NCBI GenBank assembly: GCA_964411425.1
Contig: CAYPKW010000002.1
Span: 46,809-110,808 of the forward strand
From: CAYPKW01 sp964411425
GTDB taxonomy: Bacteria > Pseudomonadota > Alphaproteobacteria > Dongiales > Dongiaceae
Direction of reading: 5' to 3'
DNA length: 64,000 nt
In this document: positions 25,086 to 35,109 of the stretch, piece by piece
Layout: each line of letters opens with the position of its first letter
How positions within the stretch are numbered: the stretch's first letter is position 1
Made by a program: the position numbers and the translations under genes
Notes under the pieces: generated by a model
The model's input: only the letters and a program-made list of their open reading frames with translations
Databases searched by the model: none
What the model was told of the DNA's origin: nothing

Positions 25086-25541
25086 CTATCCGCGCGCCTT
25101 CTCCTCCCAGCGCCCGGCGGCGGTCTGCTGGTAATAGACGAGACGGTGGCCGGCCGCCTGGTAGTCCTGCCAGCGCCGACGGGCCGCCGCCACCGCCGCC
25201 CCGTCGTTGCCGTCGAACAGCTCGACGCAGATGGTGTAGCGATCGATCGTGTTCGAGGCGGCGCCGTCGGTGAGGAACAGCACCTCGGCCGCGTTCGGAT
25301 TCTCGTCGACTTCGGAGAGCCAGATCGGCTGGTGGGCGGCGTGGCCGTCGCGGGCGTTGCCGTGCGGCACGAAGCCGCGCTCGTTGTAGGTCCAGAGATG
25401 CGCGGTCAGCGCCTCGACGCGCTCCGGCGAGCCGGCGAGCACGACCGCGCGCTGGCCGCGTTCCAGCGTGCGCTCCAGCATCCGCGGCAGCACCGATTCC
25501 AGCGCGCTGCGCTGCAGATGGTAGAAGCGCACCTCGGTCAT
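25086..25541 (-). CDS. holC: DNA polymerase III chi subunit
   Basis: A 151-residue protein with the chi fold: VRFYHLQRSALESVLPRMLERTLERG, the DAL-like EALTAHLWTY stretch, FVPHG, and PIWLSE. Chi links the clamp-loader complex to SSB. It lies four bases after the pepA stop, and the pepA-holC pair is conserved across proteobacteria. Confidence 0.94.
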   Translation of the reverse strand: MTEVRFYHLQRSALESVLPRMLERTLERGQRAVVLAGSPERVEALTAHLWTYNERGFVPHGNARDGHAAHQPIWLSEVDENPNAAEVLFLTDGAASNTIDRYTICVELFDGNDGAAVAAARRRWQDYQAAGHRLVYYQQTAAGRWEEKARG

Positions 25542-25545
25542 GGGC

Positions 25546-27045
25546 TCACGGCGCCTCGTAGTTGTCGGCGACGAAGCGGTCGAGCAGGCGCACGCCGAAG
25601 GCGCTGGCGCCCTTGGGCACGGTCGGCAGGTCCTTGTCGGCCCAGGCCATGCCGGCGATGTCGAGGTGCGCCCACGGCGTGTCCTTGACGAAGCGCTTGA
25701 GGAAATGCGCCGCCGTGATGCTGCCGGCCCACCGATTGCCGACGTTCTTCACGTCGGCGATGTCGGAGTCGATCGCCTTCTCATAGGCATCGTCGAGCGG
25801 CATGCGCCACAGCTTCTCGCCCACGGCCTTGCCGGCGCCGGCGAGCCGCCCGGCCAACTCGTCATCGGTGGCAAACAGCCCGGCGTACTCCTTGCCGAGC
25901 GCCACGATGATCGCCCCGGTGAGTGTCGCCAGGTCGATCATCAGGCGGGGCTTGAAGCGGTCGCGGCAGTACCACAGCGCATCGGCCAGCACCAGGCGTC
26001 CTTCGGCGTCGGTGTTGATGACCTCGATGGTCTGGCCCGACATCGACGTGACGACGTCGCCCGGGCGCTGGGCCGTGCCCGACGGCATGTTCTCGACCAG
26101 GCCGATGACGCCCACGGCATTGACCCGAGCGTTGCGGGCGGCCAGCGCCCGCATCGTGCCGATGACGGCGGCCGAGCCGGCCATATCCCATTTCATCTCT
26201 TCCATGCCGCTGGCCGGCTTGATGGAGATGCCCCCGGTATCGAAGGTGACGCCCTTGCCGACGAAGGCGATCGGTCGGCGGTCCTTGGCGTCCGGGTCGC
26301 CGCGCCACTGCATGACCACGAGCTGCGATTCCCGCTCGCTGCCCTGGCCGACGCCGAGCAGAGCGTTCATGCCGAGTTGCCGCATCTTCTTTTCGCCCAA
26401 GACCTCCACCTCGACGCCGAGCTCGGCAAGCGTCTTGGCGTGCGCCGCCAGCGTCTCGGGGTGCATGACGTTGGCCGGCTCGGAGACGAGGTCGCGCGCG
26501 AACGACACCGCCTCGGCCACCTTGTCGAGGCGCTGGAACGCGCCCCGCGCGGCCCCGGGGTCGGCGACGGCGATCGACAACCTCTTCAGGCTCGGCTTCT
26601 TGTCCGGCTTCTCGGTGGTGCGATATTTGTCGAATCTGTAGCTGCGCAGTAGCGCCCCATAGCCGATGTGCGCCGCAAGCTCGCTCGCGGGCAGCTTGGC
26701 CCCGGCGATCTCGTCGACAAGCACGACCGCGGCCGGCTCGCCGGTAGTGGCGAGATCGGCGTACATGCGCCCCCCGATCGCCTGCGCCGCGAGGGCGTCG
26801 AGATTGGCCGCCTTGCCCATCCCCGCCAACATGACGCGCCCGATCCTGACGCCGGGCGGCACAAGCACGGACAGCGTTTGTTCGGACTTACCCCTGAACC
26901 GGCTGGCGGACATGGCGCGGCTCAAGGCGCCCCGACAGCGGCGATCGAGCGCGGCCGCGCTCGCCGTCAAGCGACGGTTGGCCAGCACGCCGACGACGAC
27001 GGCGCCAGTTTTCGGCAGTTCCGGTTTGGCAAACGTGACCTTCAT
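25546..27045 (-). CDS. pepA: Leucyl (cytosol) aminopeptidase, M17 family
   Basis: A 499-residue dinuclear-metal aminopeptidase. The M17 signature NTDAEGRLVLADAL is intact, and the metal and bicarbonate regions GKGVTFDTGGISIKPA and KWDMAGSAA are present. Length matches the family. The ATG at 27045 follows GGAGGAG. PepA removes N-terminal residues from peptides, and in some bacteria it also binds DNA. It is divergent from lptD and directly upstream of holC. Confidence 0.96.
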   Translation of the reverse strand: MKVTFAKPELPKTGAVVVGVLANRRLTASAAALDRRCRGALSRAMSASRFRGKSEQTLSVLVPPGVRIGRVMLAGMGKAANLDALAAQAIGGRMYADLATTGEPAAVVLVDEIAGAKLPASELAAHIGYGALLRSYRFDKYRTTEKPDKKPSLKRLSIAVADPGAARGAFQRLDKVAEAVSFARDLVSEPANVMHPETLAAHAKTLAELGVEVEVLGEKKMRQLGMNALLGVGQGSERESQLVVMQWRGDPDAKDRRPIAFVGKGVTFDTGGISIKPASGMEEMKWDMAGSAAVIGTMRALAARNARVNAVGVIGLVENMPSGTAQRPGDVVTSMSGQTIEVINTDAEGRLVLADALWYCRDRFKPRLMIDLATLTGAIIVALGKEYAGLFATDDELAGRLAGAGKAVGEKLWRMPLDDAYEKAIDSDIADVKNVGNRWAGSITAAHFLKRFVKDTPWAHLDIAGMAWADKDLPTVPKGASAFGVRLLDRFVADNYEAP

Positions 27046-27185
27046 GGGCGCTCCTCCGATCGCAAGGCGCAAGGCGGCGACGGGACGCCGCCGCGGGCGC
27101 GCGAGCGCACCGCGGCGCAGATCTAGCACGCCGGCATGCCGCGATAAAGCCGCCAGCCAACGGCAATGCCCGCCTTTTCAAGTCG

Positions 27186-27214
27186 TTGCGCGGGACCCGA
27201 TTTCCTGCTGTAGT
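27186..27214 (+). promoter_or_regulatory. Putative lptD promoter
   Basis: TTGCGC (27186-27191), 17 bases, TGTAGT (27209-27214), 54 bases before the lptD ATG, inside the pepA/lptD divergent space. By-eye consensus match; no other structure was noticed in the gap. Confidence 0.35.
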
Positions 27215-27268
27215 CGCGAGGCATCTTGGGGTTAGGATGCAATCGCATCGGCGGCAGGGTTGGGGGCG

Positions 27269-29452
27269 ATGCGCGGCTGGTTTTGGGGCGGTGTCGTGGC
27301 GGTGGCGGTGCTGTGGGGGCAGCCCTCCGGCGGCGTGGAACTGCCGCGCGCCGAGGACCAGTTCCTGTTCAGCGCGGACGAGGTAACGCACGACAGCGAC
27401 TTAGGCTTGACCGTCGCGTCCGGGCACGTCGTGGTCTGGCAGGGCGACTTCATCCTGTTCGCCGACACGCTCAGCTACAACGAGCGTAGCCGCGTCGTGG
27501 CGGCCTCGGGCAATGTCAGCTTGATCGAGCCAAGCGGCAACGTGCTGTTCGCCGACTACATGGAGCTGAGCGACAATCTGCGCGAGGGCGTCATCCGCGA
27601 CGTGAAGTTGCTGCTGTCGGACCGATCGCGCGCCGCCGCGGCCGGCGGCAAACGCACCGGCGGCAATCGCACTGAGCTCGACCGCGTCGTCTACTCGCCT
27701 TGCGATCTATGCCCCGAGGATCCGACACACCCGCCGTTGTGGCAGATCAAGGCGGTCAAGGTGGTGCATGACCAGGAGAGGAAGATCATCGAGTACGAGG
27801 ACGCCTGGCTGGAATTGTACGGCGTGCCGGTCTTCTATACGCCGTATTTCTGGCACGCCGATCCGTCGGTCAAGCGCAAGACCGGCTTCCTGGCGCCCTC
27901 CATCAGCGTCTCGAACAATCTCGGCTTCGCGGTCCGCACGCCGTTCTACTGGAGCCTCGGCCCCGACCGCGACGTCACGTTTCGGCCGCTGTTCTCGACC
28001 GGCGCAGGGGTGGTGTTCGACGCCGAGTACCGCCAGCGCATGGTCGATGGCAAGCTCGCGCTGCGCGGCAGCGCCACGGTCGGCGACCGCACCCAGGAGG
28101 AGGGCGGCGTCGAGGTGACGGATGAAAACGTGTTCCGCGGCCACTTGGCCGGCATGGGCCGTTTCGATGTCGACGAGCATTGGCGTTGGGGGTTCGACGT
28201 CAATGCCGCGAGCGACAAGTCCTATATGAGACTGTTCAACCTGTCGGACGAGAGGACGCTGGTGAGCCGGCTCTACGCCGAGGGCTTCCACCGCCGCAAC
28301 TACGGCGCGGCGCAGGGGCTTCTCTTCCAGGGCCTGCGCGACGAGGACGAGTTCAAGGAAGGGCCGATCGTTTTCCCCAAGATCGACTACAATTTCGTCG
28401 GCGATCCGGACGCGTACGGCGGCTATTATACCCTAGACGCCAACGTCATGGCGCTCCACCGCATCGACGGCCGGCAGAGCCGGCGAGCGTCGTTGGCGGT
28501 CGGCTGGACGCTGCCCTACACGGCGCCGGCGGGCGACATTTATACCTTCTCCGCGTCGCTGCGAGGCGATCTGTACAATTTCGAGGACGTCGATCCCAAC
28601 TCGGACGACCCGGACCCGCCGACCGCCATGGCCGAAAGCGGCGTCACCGGGCGCATATTCCCGCAGATCGCCTTCGAATGGCGCTATCCGTTCGTCCGCC
28701 AGCACGGCAGCAGTCAGGAGGTGCTGGAGCCGATCGCCGCGATCGTCGTATCGCCCAGCGGCTTGAACTCGGGCAAAATTCCGAACGAGGACAGCCTCGA
28801 CGTGGAGTTCGATGACACCAACCTGTTCAGCACGAACCGCTTCGGCGGGCTCGACCGGGCGGACAGCGGACAACGCGTGTCCTACGGCCTCAAATGGAGT
28901 CTGTTCGGCGACATGGGCGGCCATACCAGCGTGTTCCTCGGCCAGAGCTACCAGTTCAACGACAACAACAAGTTCGCCGACGACACCGGGCTCGAAGGCA
29001 ATCTCACGGACGTGGTCGGGCGCGTCGAGGTATCGCCCAGCAAGTACCTCGACCTGCTGTATCGCTTCCGTTTCGACATCGGGGACCTGCACGTGGGACG
29101 CAACGAGATCAACCTGCACGCCGGTGTGCCGGCGCTCAATGCGGACCTGTCGTATTTCTTCCTGCGCGGCGACGCCGGCGCCGGCATGGAATTCGGCAAT
29201 CGCGAGGAGGTTGCCGGGCGCCTGTCCTCGCAGCTCACCGATTATTGGTCGAGCTTCACGGCCGCGCGTTACGATCTGCGGCACGACCGCCTGCTGTCCG
29301 TCGGTCTGGGCCTCGCTTACGAGGACGAGTGTTTCGAGATCCGCGGCTTGGTGACCGAGTCCCGCTACCGCGACGAGGAGATCGACCCGGACACTCGATT
29401 CGAGCTCGAGATCGCATTCAAGAATCTCGGCGACATCGACGTCGGATTCTGA
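27269..29452 (+). CDS. lptD: LPS assembly outer-membrane protein LptD
   Basis: This 727-residue protein has a signal peptide (to about residue 24), an OstA/LptA-like jellyroll (about 30-150) and a C-terminal beta barrel. FYTPYFWHADPSVKRKTGFLAP marks the junction and is typical of LptD. A CDLCPED segment holds two closely spaced cysteines that may take part in the disulfides LptD needs to mature. LptD with LptE inserts LPS in the outer leaflet. An in-frame TTG nine bases earlier is a less likely start. lptF and lptG, usual upstream neighbours in related genomes, are not here. Confidence 0.95.
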   Translation: MRGWFWGGVVAVAVLWGQPSGGVELPRAEDQFLFSADEVTHDSDLGLTVASGHVVVWQGDFILFADTLSYNERSRVVAASGNVSLIEPSGNVLFADYMELSDNLREGVIRDVKLLLSDRSRAAAAGGKRTGGNRTELDRVVYSPCDLCPEDPTHPPLWQIKAVKVVHDQERKIIEYEDAWLELYGVPVFYTPYFWHADPSVKRKTGFLAPSISVSNNLGFAVRTPFYWSLGPDRDVTFRPLFSTGAGVVFDAEYRQRMVDGKLALRGSATVGDRTQEEGGVEVTDENVFRGHLAGMGRFDVDEHWRWGFDVNAASDKSYMRLFNLSDERTLVSRLYAEGFHRRNYGAAQGLLFQGLRDEDEFKEGPIVFPKIDYNFVGDPDAYGGYYTLDANVMALHRIDGRQSRRASLAVGWTLPYTAPAGDIYTFSASLRGDLYNFEDVDPNSDDPDPPTAMAESGVTGRIFPQIAFEWRYPFVRQHGSSQEVLEPIAAIVVSPSGLNSGKIPNEDSLDVEFDDTNLFSTNRFGGLDRADSGQRVSYGLKWSLFGDMGGHTSVFLGQSYQFNDNNKFADDTGLEGNLTDVVGRVEVSPSKYLDLLYRFRFDIGDLHVGRNEINLHAGVPALNADLSYFFLRGDAGAGMEFGNREEVAGRLSSQLTDYWSSFTAARYDLRHDRLLSVGLGLAYEDECFEIRGLVTESRYRDEEIDPDTRFELEIAFKNLGDIDVGF

Positions 29453-29502
29453 CGCCGCAAGGGCGGCGGCGCGGTCTATCGCATCAGCCGCGTCATCGGC
29501 GA

Positions 29503-29531
29503 TTGCCGCCAGCGGCCGCGTTCCATATATT
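29503..29531 (+). promoter_or_regulatory. Putative surA promoter
   Basis: TTGCCG (29503-29508), 17 bases, TATATT (29526-29531), 29 bases before the surA ATG. This gives surA-rsmA their own start in addition to read-through from lptD. Confidence 0.5.
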
Positions 29532-29560
29532 GTGCCGCTCCTTCTCTGGTACCGACACCC

Positions 29561-30823
29561 ATGCCTGCAATACCGAAGCTCTTGCGTCTGGTGGCGTTCG
29601 CCCTGGCAGTGACCGCCGCGGCGCCGGTCGAAGGCCAGGACCAATTGGGCGTCGCCGCCGTGGTGAACGATGACGTCGTCACCGTGCTCGATCTGGTAAG
29701 CCGCATGCGCCTGGTCATGTTGGCCTCGCAAACACCGGACACGCCCGAGGCGCGCGAACGGCTGGTGCCGCAGGTCCTGCGCGCGCTGATCGACGATCGC
29801 TTGAAACTGCAAGAGGCGAAACGGCTCGGCATTGCCGTCGGCGAGGACGACATCGACAACCGTCTGGATCAGATAGCGAAGCAGGCCGGCACGTCGGCCG
29901 ACCAGTTCGTCGCGGGGCTAACGGACCGCGGCATACCTGCCGAGACGCTGCGCGCACAGTTGCAGGCCGACATCGCTTGGGTGCGCGCGGTGCGTCGGGC
30001 GCTTCAGCCGCGGATCACCGTCACCGAGGAACTTGTCGACGAGACCGTGGCGCAAATCGAGAGCGAGCGGAGCGAGCCGGCCTATCTCGTTTCGGAAATC
30101 TTTCTCGCGGTCGACGACGTCGATGCGGAGGACGAGGTCCGTCAGGCCGCCGAGCGCCTGGTCGTCCAGCTTCGCGGCGGTGCGGACTTCGCCGCCGTGG
30201 CGCGACAGTTCTCGGAGGCCTCCAGCGCCGCCGCCGGGGGCGACCTCGGCTGGGTAAGTGCGAGCCAGCTCGATCCCCCGCTCGCCCAGGCGGTGCAAGC
30301 CTTGGCGCCCGGTCTCGTCAGCGACCCCGTTCGCGACATCGGCGGTTATAGCATTCTCGCGCTGCGCGATCGGCGGGACAGCCGCGGCGAGGACGATACC
30401 AGGGCGACGCTGGCCCAGGTCTTCTTTCCGCTGGCGGACGACGCCGGCGCCGAACAGGCTGAGCAGGCGCGCGCCGAAGCGCGCGCGGCCACCAAGGACT
30501 TGGCCAGTTGCGAGGAGATGGCCGATCTTGCGCAAAGGGTGAGCCCGCCCGACACGCAAACGATGCTGCGGGACGTTCCTCTCTCCGAAATGCCACCCGA
30601 CTTGCGCGCCATTGCCGTCGACGCGCCGGTCGGCGAGGCAGTCGATCCGATGCGCATCACGGGCGGGCACACCGTGCTCATGGTGTGCGACCGCAGCGGC
30701 ACCGGCGGCCTGCCGAGCCGCAGCGACGTGCGTGAGCGGCTTGGACGCGACCGGCTCGAGGTGCTGGCCCGCGGCTACCTGCGCGACCTGCGGCGCTCCG
30801 CCATCGTCGACATCCGGCTATGA
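29561..30823 (+). CDS. surA: Periplasmic chaperone / peptidyl-prolyl isomerase SurA
   Basis: A 420-residue protein with a signal peptide ending near EGQ/DQ (residue 26), a SurA N-terminal chaperone domain ([36 protein letters not shown]), one recognisable parvulin domain ([26 protein letters not shown]) and a second, degenerate one. It escorts outer-membrane proteins, including LptD encoded just upstream. Its stop overlaps the rsmA start (ATGA). In many alphaproteobacteria pdxA lies between these two genes; here it is absent. Confidence 0.94.
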   Translation: MPAIPKLLRLVAFALAVTAAAPVEGQDQLGVAAVVNDDVVTVLDLVSRMRLVMLASQTPDTPEARERLVPQVLRALIDDRLKLQEAKRLGIAVGEDDIDNRLDQIAKQAGTSADQFVAGLTDRGIPAETLRAQLQADIAWVRAVRRALQPRITVTEELVDETVAQIESERSEPAYLVSEIFLAVDDVDAEDEVRQAAERLVVQLRGGADFAAVARQFSEASSAAAGGDLGWVSASQLDPPLAQAVQALAPGLVSDPVRDIGGYSILALRDRRDSRGEDDTRATLAQVFFPLADDAGAEQAEQARAEARAATKDLASCEEMADLAQRVSPPDTQTMLRDVPLSEMPPDLRAIAVDAPVGEAVDPMRITGGHTVLMVCDRSGTGGLPSRSDVRERLGRDRLEVLARGYLRDLRRSAIVDIRL

Positions 30824-31680
30824 CCGGCGCGCTCACCGCCAGCGCAACCGAAGCGCTGCCGCCGCTAGGCGAGGTCATCGCCCGTTACGGTCTCGGCGCC
30901 CGGCGATCGCTGGGCCAGCACTTCCTGCTCGACCGCAACCTGACGGCGCGCATCGCGCGGGCCGCGGGCGACCTATCTTGCGCCACGGTCATCGAAGTGG
31001 GCCCGGGGCCGGGCGGCCTCACCCGCGCGCTGCTGCAGGCAGGAGCCCGACGCGTCGTCGCCATCGAGCGCGACCGGCGCTGCGCCGGTGCGCTCGCCGA
31101 ACTGGCGGGTGCGTACCCGGGGCGCTTTGAGATTGTCATCGCCGACGCCCTCCGGGTCGACGTTGCCGGTCTTGGTCCGCCGCCGCTGAAGATCGTCGCC
31201 AACTTGCCGTACAACGTGGGCACGGAGCTGCTGCTGCGCTGGTTGGCGCGGGTCGAGGCGTTCGAGAGCCTGACGCTGATGTTCCAGAAGGAGGTCGCGC
31301 TGCGACTCGTGGCCGGGCCGCGCAGCAAGGACTATGGGCGGCTGTCCATATTGACCCAGTGGTTGACCGAGGCGCGCCGGCTGTTCGATATCGCGCCGCG
31401 GGCCTTCACGCCGCCGCCCAAGGTGACGTCCACGCTGGTGCGGTTGGTTCCCCGGCGCCAAGTCCTTTACCCGGCGGACCGCGCCGCCCTGGAGCGGGTC
31501 ACCGCCGCCGCATTCGGACAGCGGCGCAAGATGCTGCGCCAAAGTTTGCGCAGCCTGGGCGGCGATCCGCTCGCCCTTTTGGCCGATGCCGAGATTGCCG
31601 AGACGGCGCGGGCCGAGGAGTTGACGGTGGCGCAGTTCTGCGCGCTCGCCCGCGCGTTCAAGCGGCGCGACGACAGTTAG
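30820..31680 (+). CDS. rsmA: 16S rRNA dimethyladenosine methyltransferase (KsgA)
   Basis: A 286-residue Rossmann methyltransferase. [11 protein letters not shown] near the N-terminus, the SAM motif [10 protein letters not shown] (59-68) and the catalytic NLPYNV (about 128-133) are complete. It dimethylates two adjacent adenines near the 3' end of 16S rRNA during small-subunit assembly. Translation is coupled to surA by a four-base overlap. It is convergent with gmk, with a 12-base gap. Confidence 0.97.
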   Translation: MTGALTASATEALPPLGEVIARYGLGARRSLGQHFLLDRNLTARIARAAGDLSCATVIEVGPGPGGLTRALLQAGARRVVAIERDRRCAGALAELAGAYPGRFEIVIADALRVDVAGLGPPPLKIVANLPYNVGTELLLRWLARVEAFESLTLMFQKEVALRLVAGPRSKDYGRLSILTQWLTEARRLFDIAPRAFTPPPKVTSTLVRLVPRRQVLYPADRAALERVTAAAFGQRRKMLRQSLRSLGGDPLALLADAEIAETARAEELTVAQFCALARAFKRRDDS

Positions 31681-31692
31681 CCCGTATCCCGG

Positions 31693-32355
31693 TCAGTTGG
31701 AACCGGCGCGCAAGCACGAAACGAACTCATGCAGCCCGACCTGCCGCTGGCGGCGCAAGCGCTCGGCGGCGACGATCGCCTGCACTTGGCGCACGCTGTC
31801 CTCGAGATCGCGGTTGACGACGATGTAGTCGTACTCGGCCCAGTGGCTCATCTCGTCGGCCGCCTTGATCATGCGCCGTGCCACCTCGGCGGCGCTGTCC
31901 TGGGCGCGCGTCCGCAGCCGCCGCTCGAGCTCGACCGTGGAGGGCGGCAGCACGAAGACGCTCACCAAGTCGTCGCGTGCCGCCTCGACAAGCTGCTGGG
32001 TGCCCTGCCAGTCGATATCGAACATGACGTCGCGCCCGGCCGCGAGCGCCGCATCGACCGGTGCGCGAGGCGTGCCGTAGGCGTGGCCGAACACGAGGGC
32101 GTGCTCCAGGAAGTCGCCGCGCCGGGCGCGCCGGTCGAACTCCGCCTGGTCGATGAAGTGGTAGTCGCGGCCGGCCACCTCGCCGCGGCGTTGCGGGCGG
32201 GTGGTGGCCGAGACCGACATTTCGAATTTGCCGTCCAACTCGATCAGGCGGCGCGAGATGCTGGTCTTGCCGGCGCCCGAGGGCGACGACAGCACCAGCA
32301 TCAGGCCGCGCCGCAGGATATTGCCGACGCCGTTGGCTACCGATTCATCTCCCAT
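31693..32355 (-). CDS. gmk: Guanylate kinase
   Basis: A 220-residue enzyme with P-loop SSPSGAGKT (23-31), the GMP-binding TTRPQRRGE and GRDYHFID segments, and FDIDWQG. It phosphorylates GMP to GDP. The ATG at 32355 is 7 bases after the yicC stop; an internal ATG at 32301 (MLVLSS) is a shorter alternative. The yicC-gmk pair is conserved in proteobacteria. Confidence 0.97.
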   Translation of the reverse strand: MGDESVANGVGNILRRGLMLVLSSPSGAGKTSISRRLIELDGKFEMSVSATTRPQRRGEVAGRDYHFIDQAEFDRRARRGDFLEHALVFGHAYGTPRAPVDAALAAGRDVMFDIDWQGTQQLVEAARDDLVSVFVLPPSTVELERRLRTRAQDSAAEVARRMIKAADEMSHWAEYDYIVVNRDLEDSVRQVQAIVAAERLRRQRQVGLHEFVSCLRAGSN

Positions 32356-32361
32356 GTCCCG

Positions 32362-33252
32362 CTACTCGATGTTCTGCACTTGCTCGCGCAACTGTTCGAT
32401 GGCCGCCTTGAGCCCGAGCCCGAGCGAAGTCAACTCCACGTCCGCCGACTTGCTGCACAGCGTGTTCGCCTCGCGGTTGAGCTCCTGGCACAGAAAGTCG
32501 AGCTTGCGGCCGGCGGGGCCGCCGCCTTCGATCAATGCGAGGGCCGCCGCGCCGTGGGCGGCAAGCCGGTCGAGCTCCTCGCGAATGTCGCCCCTGGCAA
32601 CGACCAGCGCGGCCTCCTGCGCCAAACGCTCCTCCGAGAGCGCCGGCAGCCCTTCGAGGAGGACTTGAAGCTGGCTCTTGAGGCGCAGCTTCAGCGCCTC
32701 GGGCAGCGCCGCCGCCGTCGCCGCCGCGGCGGCGCGGAGAAGCGCGATCTCTTCGAGCTGGCCCTGGGCGAGCGCCACCAAGCGCGCGCCCTCGTGTCGG
32801 CGCATGGCAGCCAACTGGTCGAGCGCGCGACCGAGGTCGCCCGCCATGCGTTCGCGGCGCTCGGCAGAAGCCGTCGGGTTCTCGTCCTCGGCGACCAGCT
32901 CGACGACGCCCGGCACAATCAAGAGAGCGTCGAGATGCGGCGGCGCCGACGCCGGCAGACGATCGCGCAACTCGGTTACGACGCCGATGAGTTGATCGAG
33001 TGCCTCGCGGTTGACGCGCACGCGCGCGCCCGGCGCGCCGCGCGAGACGGTAAGCGCGACGTTGACGTGGCCGCGTCGGCACCGTTCGCCGACCGCCGCC
33101 CGAATGACAGGCTCCAGCAAGTCCAGCCCCGCCGGCAGCCGGCAGCGCACCTCCAGATTGCGGCCGTTGACGCTTTTTACCTCCCAAACCCAATGGTCCC
33201 CATCGGCGCCGCCCTCGACGCGCGCAAAGCCGGTCATGCTGGCGATGGGCAT
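32362..33252 (-). CDS. yicC: YicC family endoribonuclease
   Basis: A 296-residue protein with the YicC N-terminus (SMTGFARVEG, WEVKSVNGRNLEVRCRLP) and the C-terminal DUF1732 part (GRKLDFLCQELNREANTLCSKS) holding the conserved H/E-rich surface of the family. YicC was recently shown to be an RNase in E. coli. The ATG at 33252 is used; a TTG at 33261 is possible. It is divergent from the SDR gene and runs into gmk. Confidence 0.93.
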   Translation of the reverse strand: MPIASMTGFARVEGGADGDHWVWEVKSVNGRNLEVRCRLPAGLDLLEPVIRAAVGERCRRGHVNVALTVSRGAPGARVRVNREALDQLIGVVTELRDRLPASAPPHLDALLIVPGVVELVAEDENPTASAERRERMAGDLGRALDQLAAMRRHEGARLVALAQGQLEEIALLRAAAAATAAALPEALKLRLKSQLQVLLEGLPALSEERLAQEAALVVARGDIREELDRLAAHGAAALALIEGGGPAGRKLDFLCQELNREANTLCSKSADVELTSLGLGLKAAIEQLREQVQNIE

Positions 33253-33358
33253 CTGGCTCAAGGAATCGCTCGGCAGGCTGTGGTCGGATGGGCGCGGGCC
33301 ACCTTATACTTCGCCCGCCGGCCTGCAAAGGCGCCGCCAAGGCCATGGGGGAGACCAG

Positions 33359-34120
33359 ATGCGGAACCCGCGATCCATCCTGATCACCGGCGCCAGCAGC
33401 GGCATCGGCGAGGCCCTGGCCAAGGCTTACGCGGCTCCCGGCGTGTCGCTGGCGCTGGGGGGACGCGATGCGGCCCGTCTCGAGGCGGTGGCGGCCGCCT
33501 GCCGGTCCCAGGGCGCCGCGGCGAGCCACGCCGCCCTCGACGTGGTCGATCGGGACGCGATGGCCGATTGGACCGAGGAGGCGGATCGCGCTGCGCCTCT
33601 CGAGTTGGTGGTCGCTAATGCGGGCATATCCGCCGGCACCTGGCGGGGCGGCGAGAGCGCCGAGCAGGCGCGCAGGATCCTTGCAATCAATCTCGACGGC
33701 GCGCTCAACACCGTGCTGCCGGCGATCGCGGCTCTCAGGCGCCGGGGCCGCGGCCAGATCGCGCTCATGAGTTCGCTCGCTTCGTTCCGCGGCTGGCCGG
33801 GCGCACCCGCCTACTGCGCCAGCAAGGCTGCCTTGCGGGTGTGGGGCGAGGCGTTGCGCGGCGAGCTTCGGGCGCACGGCGTCAGCGTGTCGGTGGTCTG
33901 CCCTGGCTTCGTCGTTAGCCGCATGACCGCCGGCAACCATTTCCCGATGCCCATGCTGATGAGCGCCGAGCGCGCGGCCGACACCATCGTGCGCGGGCTG
34001 GCCGCCGACCGGGCGCGGATCGCGTTTCCCTGGCCCATGTATGCCGGTGCGTGGCTGCTCTCGATGCTGCCGCCGGGCTGGACCGACGGGCTGATGGTCC
34101 GGCTGCCGAAGAAGAACTGA
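33359..34120 (+). CDS. Short-chain dehydrogenase/reductase (SDR) with C-terminal hydrophobic patch
   Basis: A 253-residue classical SDR: TGASSGIG (10-17) binds the cofactor, NAG is present, and the Ser-Tyr-Lys set is in SSLASFRGW...PAYCASKAAL. The C-terminus has a hydrophobic segment (PMYAGAWLLSMLPPG) that may associate with the membrane. GGGGGAG precedes the ATG. The substrate is unknown. It is convergent with mltG, with four bases between stops. Confidence 0.88.
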   Translation: MRNPRSILITGASSGIGEALAKAYAAPGVSLALGGRDAARLEAVAAACRSQGAAASHAALDVVDRDAMADWTEEADRAAPLELVVANAGISAGTWRGGESAEQARRILAINLDGALNTVLPAIAALRRRGRGQIALMSSLASFRGWPGAPAYCASKAALRVWGEALRGELRAHGVSVSVVCPGFVVSRMTAGNHFPMPMLMSAERAADTIVRGLAADRARIAFPWPMYAGAWLLSMLPPGWTDGLMVRLPKKN

Positions 34121-34124
34121 TCCG

Positions 34125-35108
34125 CTATTGCGCCTGCAACTCGCGCCATTTGGCGACGTTGCGGTTGTGCTCCGCCAGCGTCGCGGCGAAGGCGTGCCCA
34201 CCGCTGCCGTCGGCGACGAAGTAGAGCTCGGCGCCTTCCGCCGGGTGCAGCACGGCCTCGAGCGCGGCGCGGCCGGGATTGCCGATCGGCCCCGGGGGAA
34301 GGCCCGGATTGATGTAAGTGTTGTACGGGCTCTCGGCGGCGAGGTCGGCTCGGGTGAGCGCCCGGCCGAGCTCCATCTTGCCCTGCGTCAAGGCGTAGAT
34401 GACCGTGGGGTCGGATTGCAGCGCTATTCCTCTGCTCAGGCGGTTGAGGAACACGCGGGCGATGCGCGGGCGCTCGGCCGGCACGCCGGTCTCCTTTTCC
34501 ACGATCGAGGCGAGGATCGTCACTTCCTCCGGCCCGTCGAGCGGCAGACCCGAGGCGCGCAACGTCCACAGCTCGGCCAGAGTCTCCCGCATCGCCGCGG
34601 CCATGCGCAGAACGATGTCGGCGCGCCGGTCCCCGAGGCTGAAGAAATAGGTGTCCGGCAGCAGCGAGCCTTCGGCGAGTTGGCCTATGTCCGGCGGCAG
34701 TTCGCCCGCGAGCCCGTCGGCGGTGGCGACGAGGGCAATCACCGCCGCGACACTCAGGCCCTCGGCCACCGTGAACCGGCGCTTCAACGTGCGCCCTTCG
34801 ATCATCGCCGCGAGCGCGTCGCCGGCGCTCGCCCTGGCCGGGAACGAGTATTCGCCCGCTTGCACCCCCCGATCGCGGGCGAGCAGCCGGGCGCCGAGTT
34901 GGAACAGGGTGGGATTGTCCACCACGCCGGCCTCGTAAAGCCGCTCGCCGATTTCGGCGAGAGAGGCGCCGCGCGGGATCACGACGGTCGTCTCCGCCGC
35001 GGACGGCCCCGGTGCGTGGAAGCGGTTGTAACCCCAAAGACCCAGCCCCGCCATCGTCGCCGCGGCCAGGATCGAGAGAGCGACAACGCCGAAGAGGACG
35101 CGCGCCAT
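34125..35108 (-). CDS. mltG: Endolytic transglycosylase MltG (YceG)
   Basis: A 327-residue single-pass membrane protein with an N-terminal helix (about 5-26), a LysM-like part and the YceG catalytic domain. The catalytic Glu lies in LASIVEKETGVPAER, and the downstream IALQSDPTVIYAL, ESPYNTYINPGLPPGPIGNPG stretches are diagnostic. MltG cleaves nascent glycan strands and is thought to terminate their elongation. It is the usual last gene of the fabD-fabG-acpP-fabF-mltG run, though here a 268-bp element separates it from fabF. Confidence 0.96.
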   Translation of the reverse strand: MARVLFGVVALSILAAATMAGLGLWGYNRFHAPGPSAAETTVVIPRGASLAEIGERLYEAGVVDNPTLFQLGARLLARDRGVQAGEYSFPARASAGDALAAMIEGRTLKRRFTVAEGLSVAAVIALVATADGLAGELPPDIGQLAEGSLLPDTYFFSLGDRRADIVLRMAAAMRETLAELWTLRASGLPLDGPEEVTILASIVEKETGVPAERPRIARVFLNRLSRGIALQSDPTVIYALTQGKMELGRALTRADLAAESPYNTYINPGLPPGPIGNPGRAALEAVLHPAEGAELYFVADGSGGHAFAATLAEHNRNVAKWRELQAQ

Positions 35109-35109
35109 G

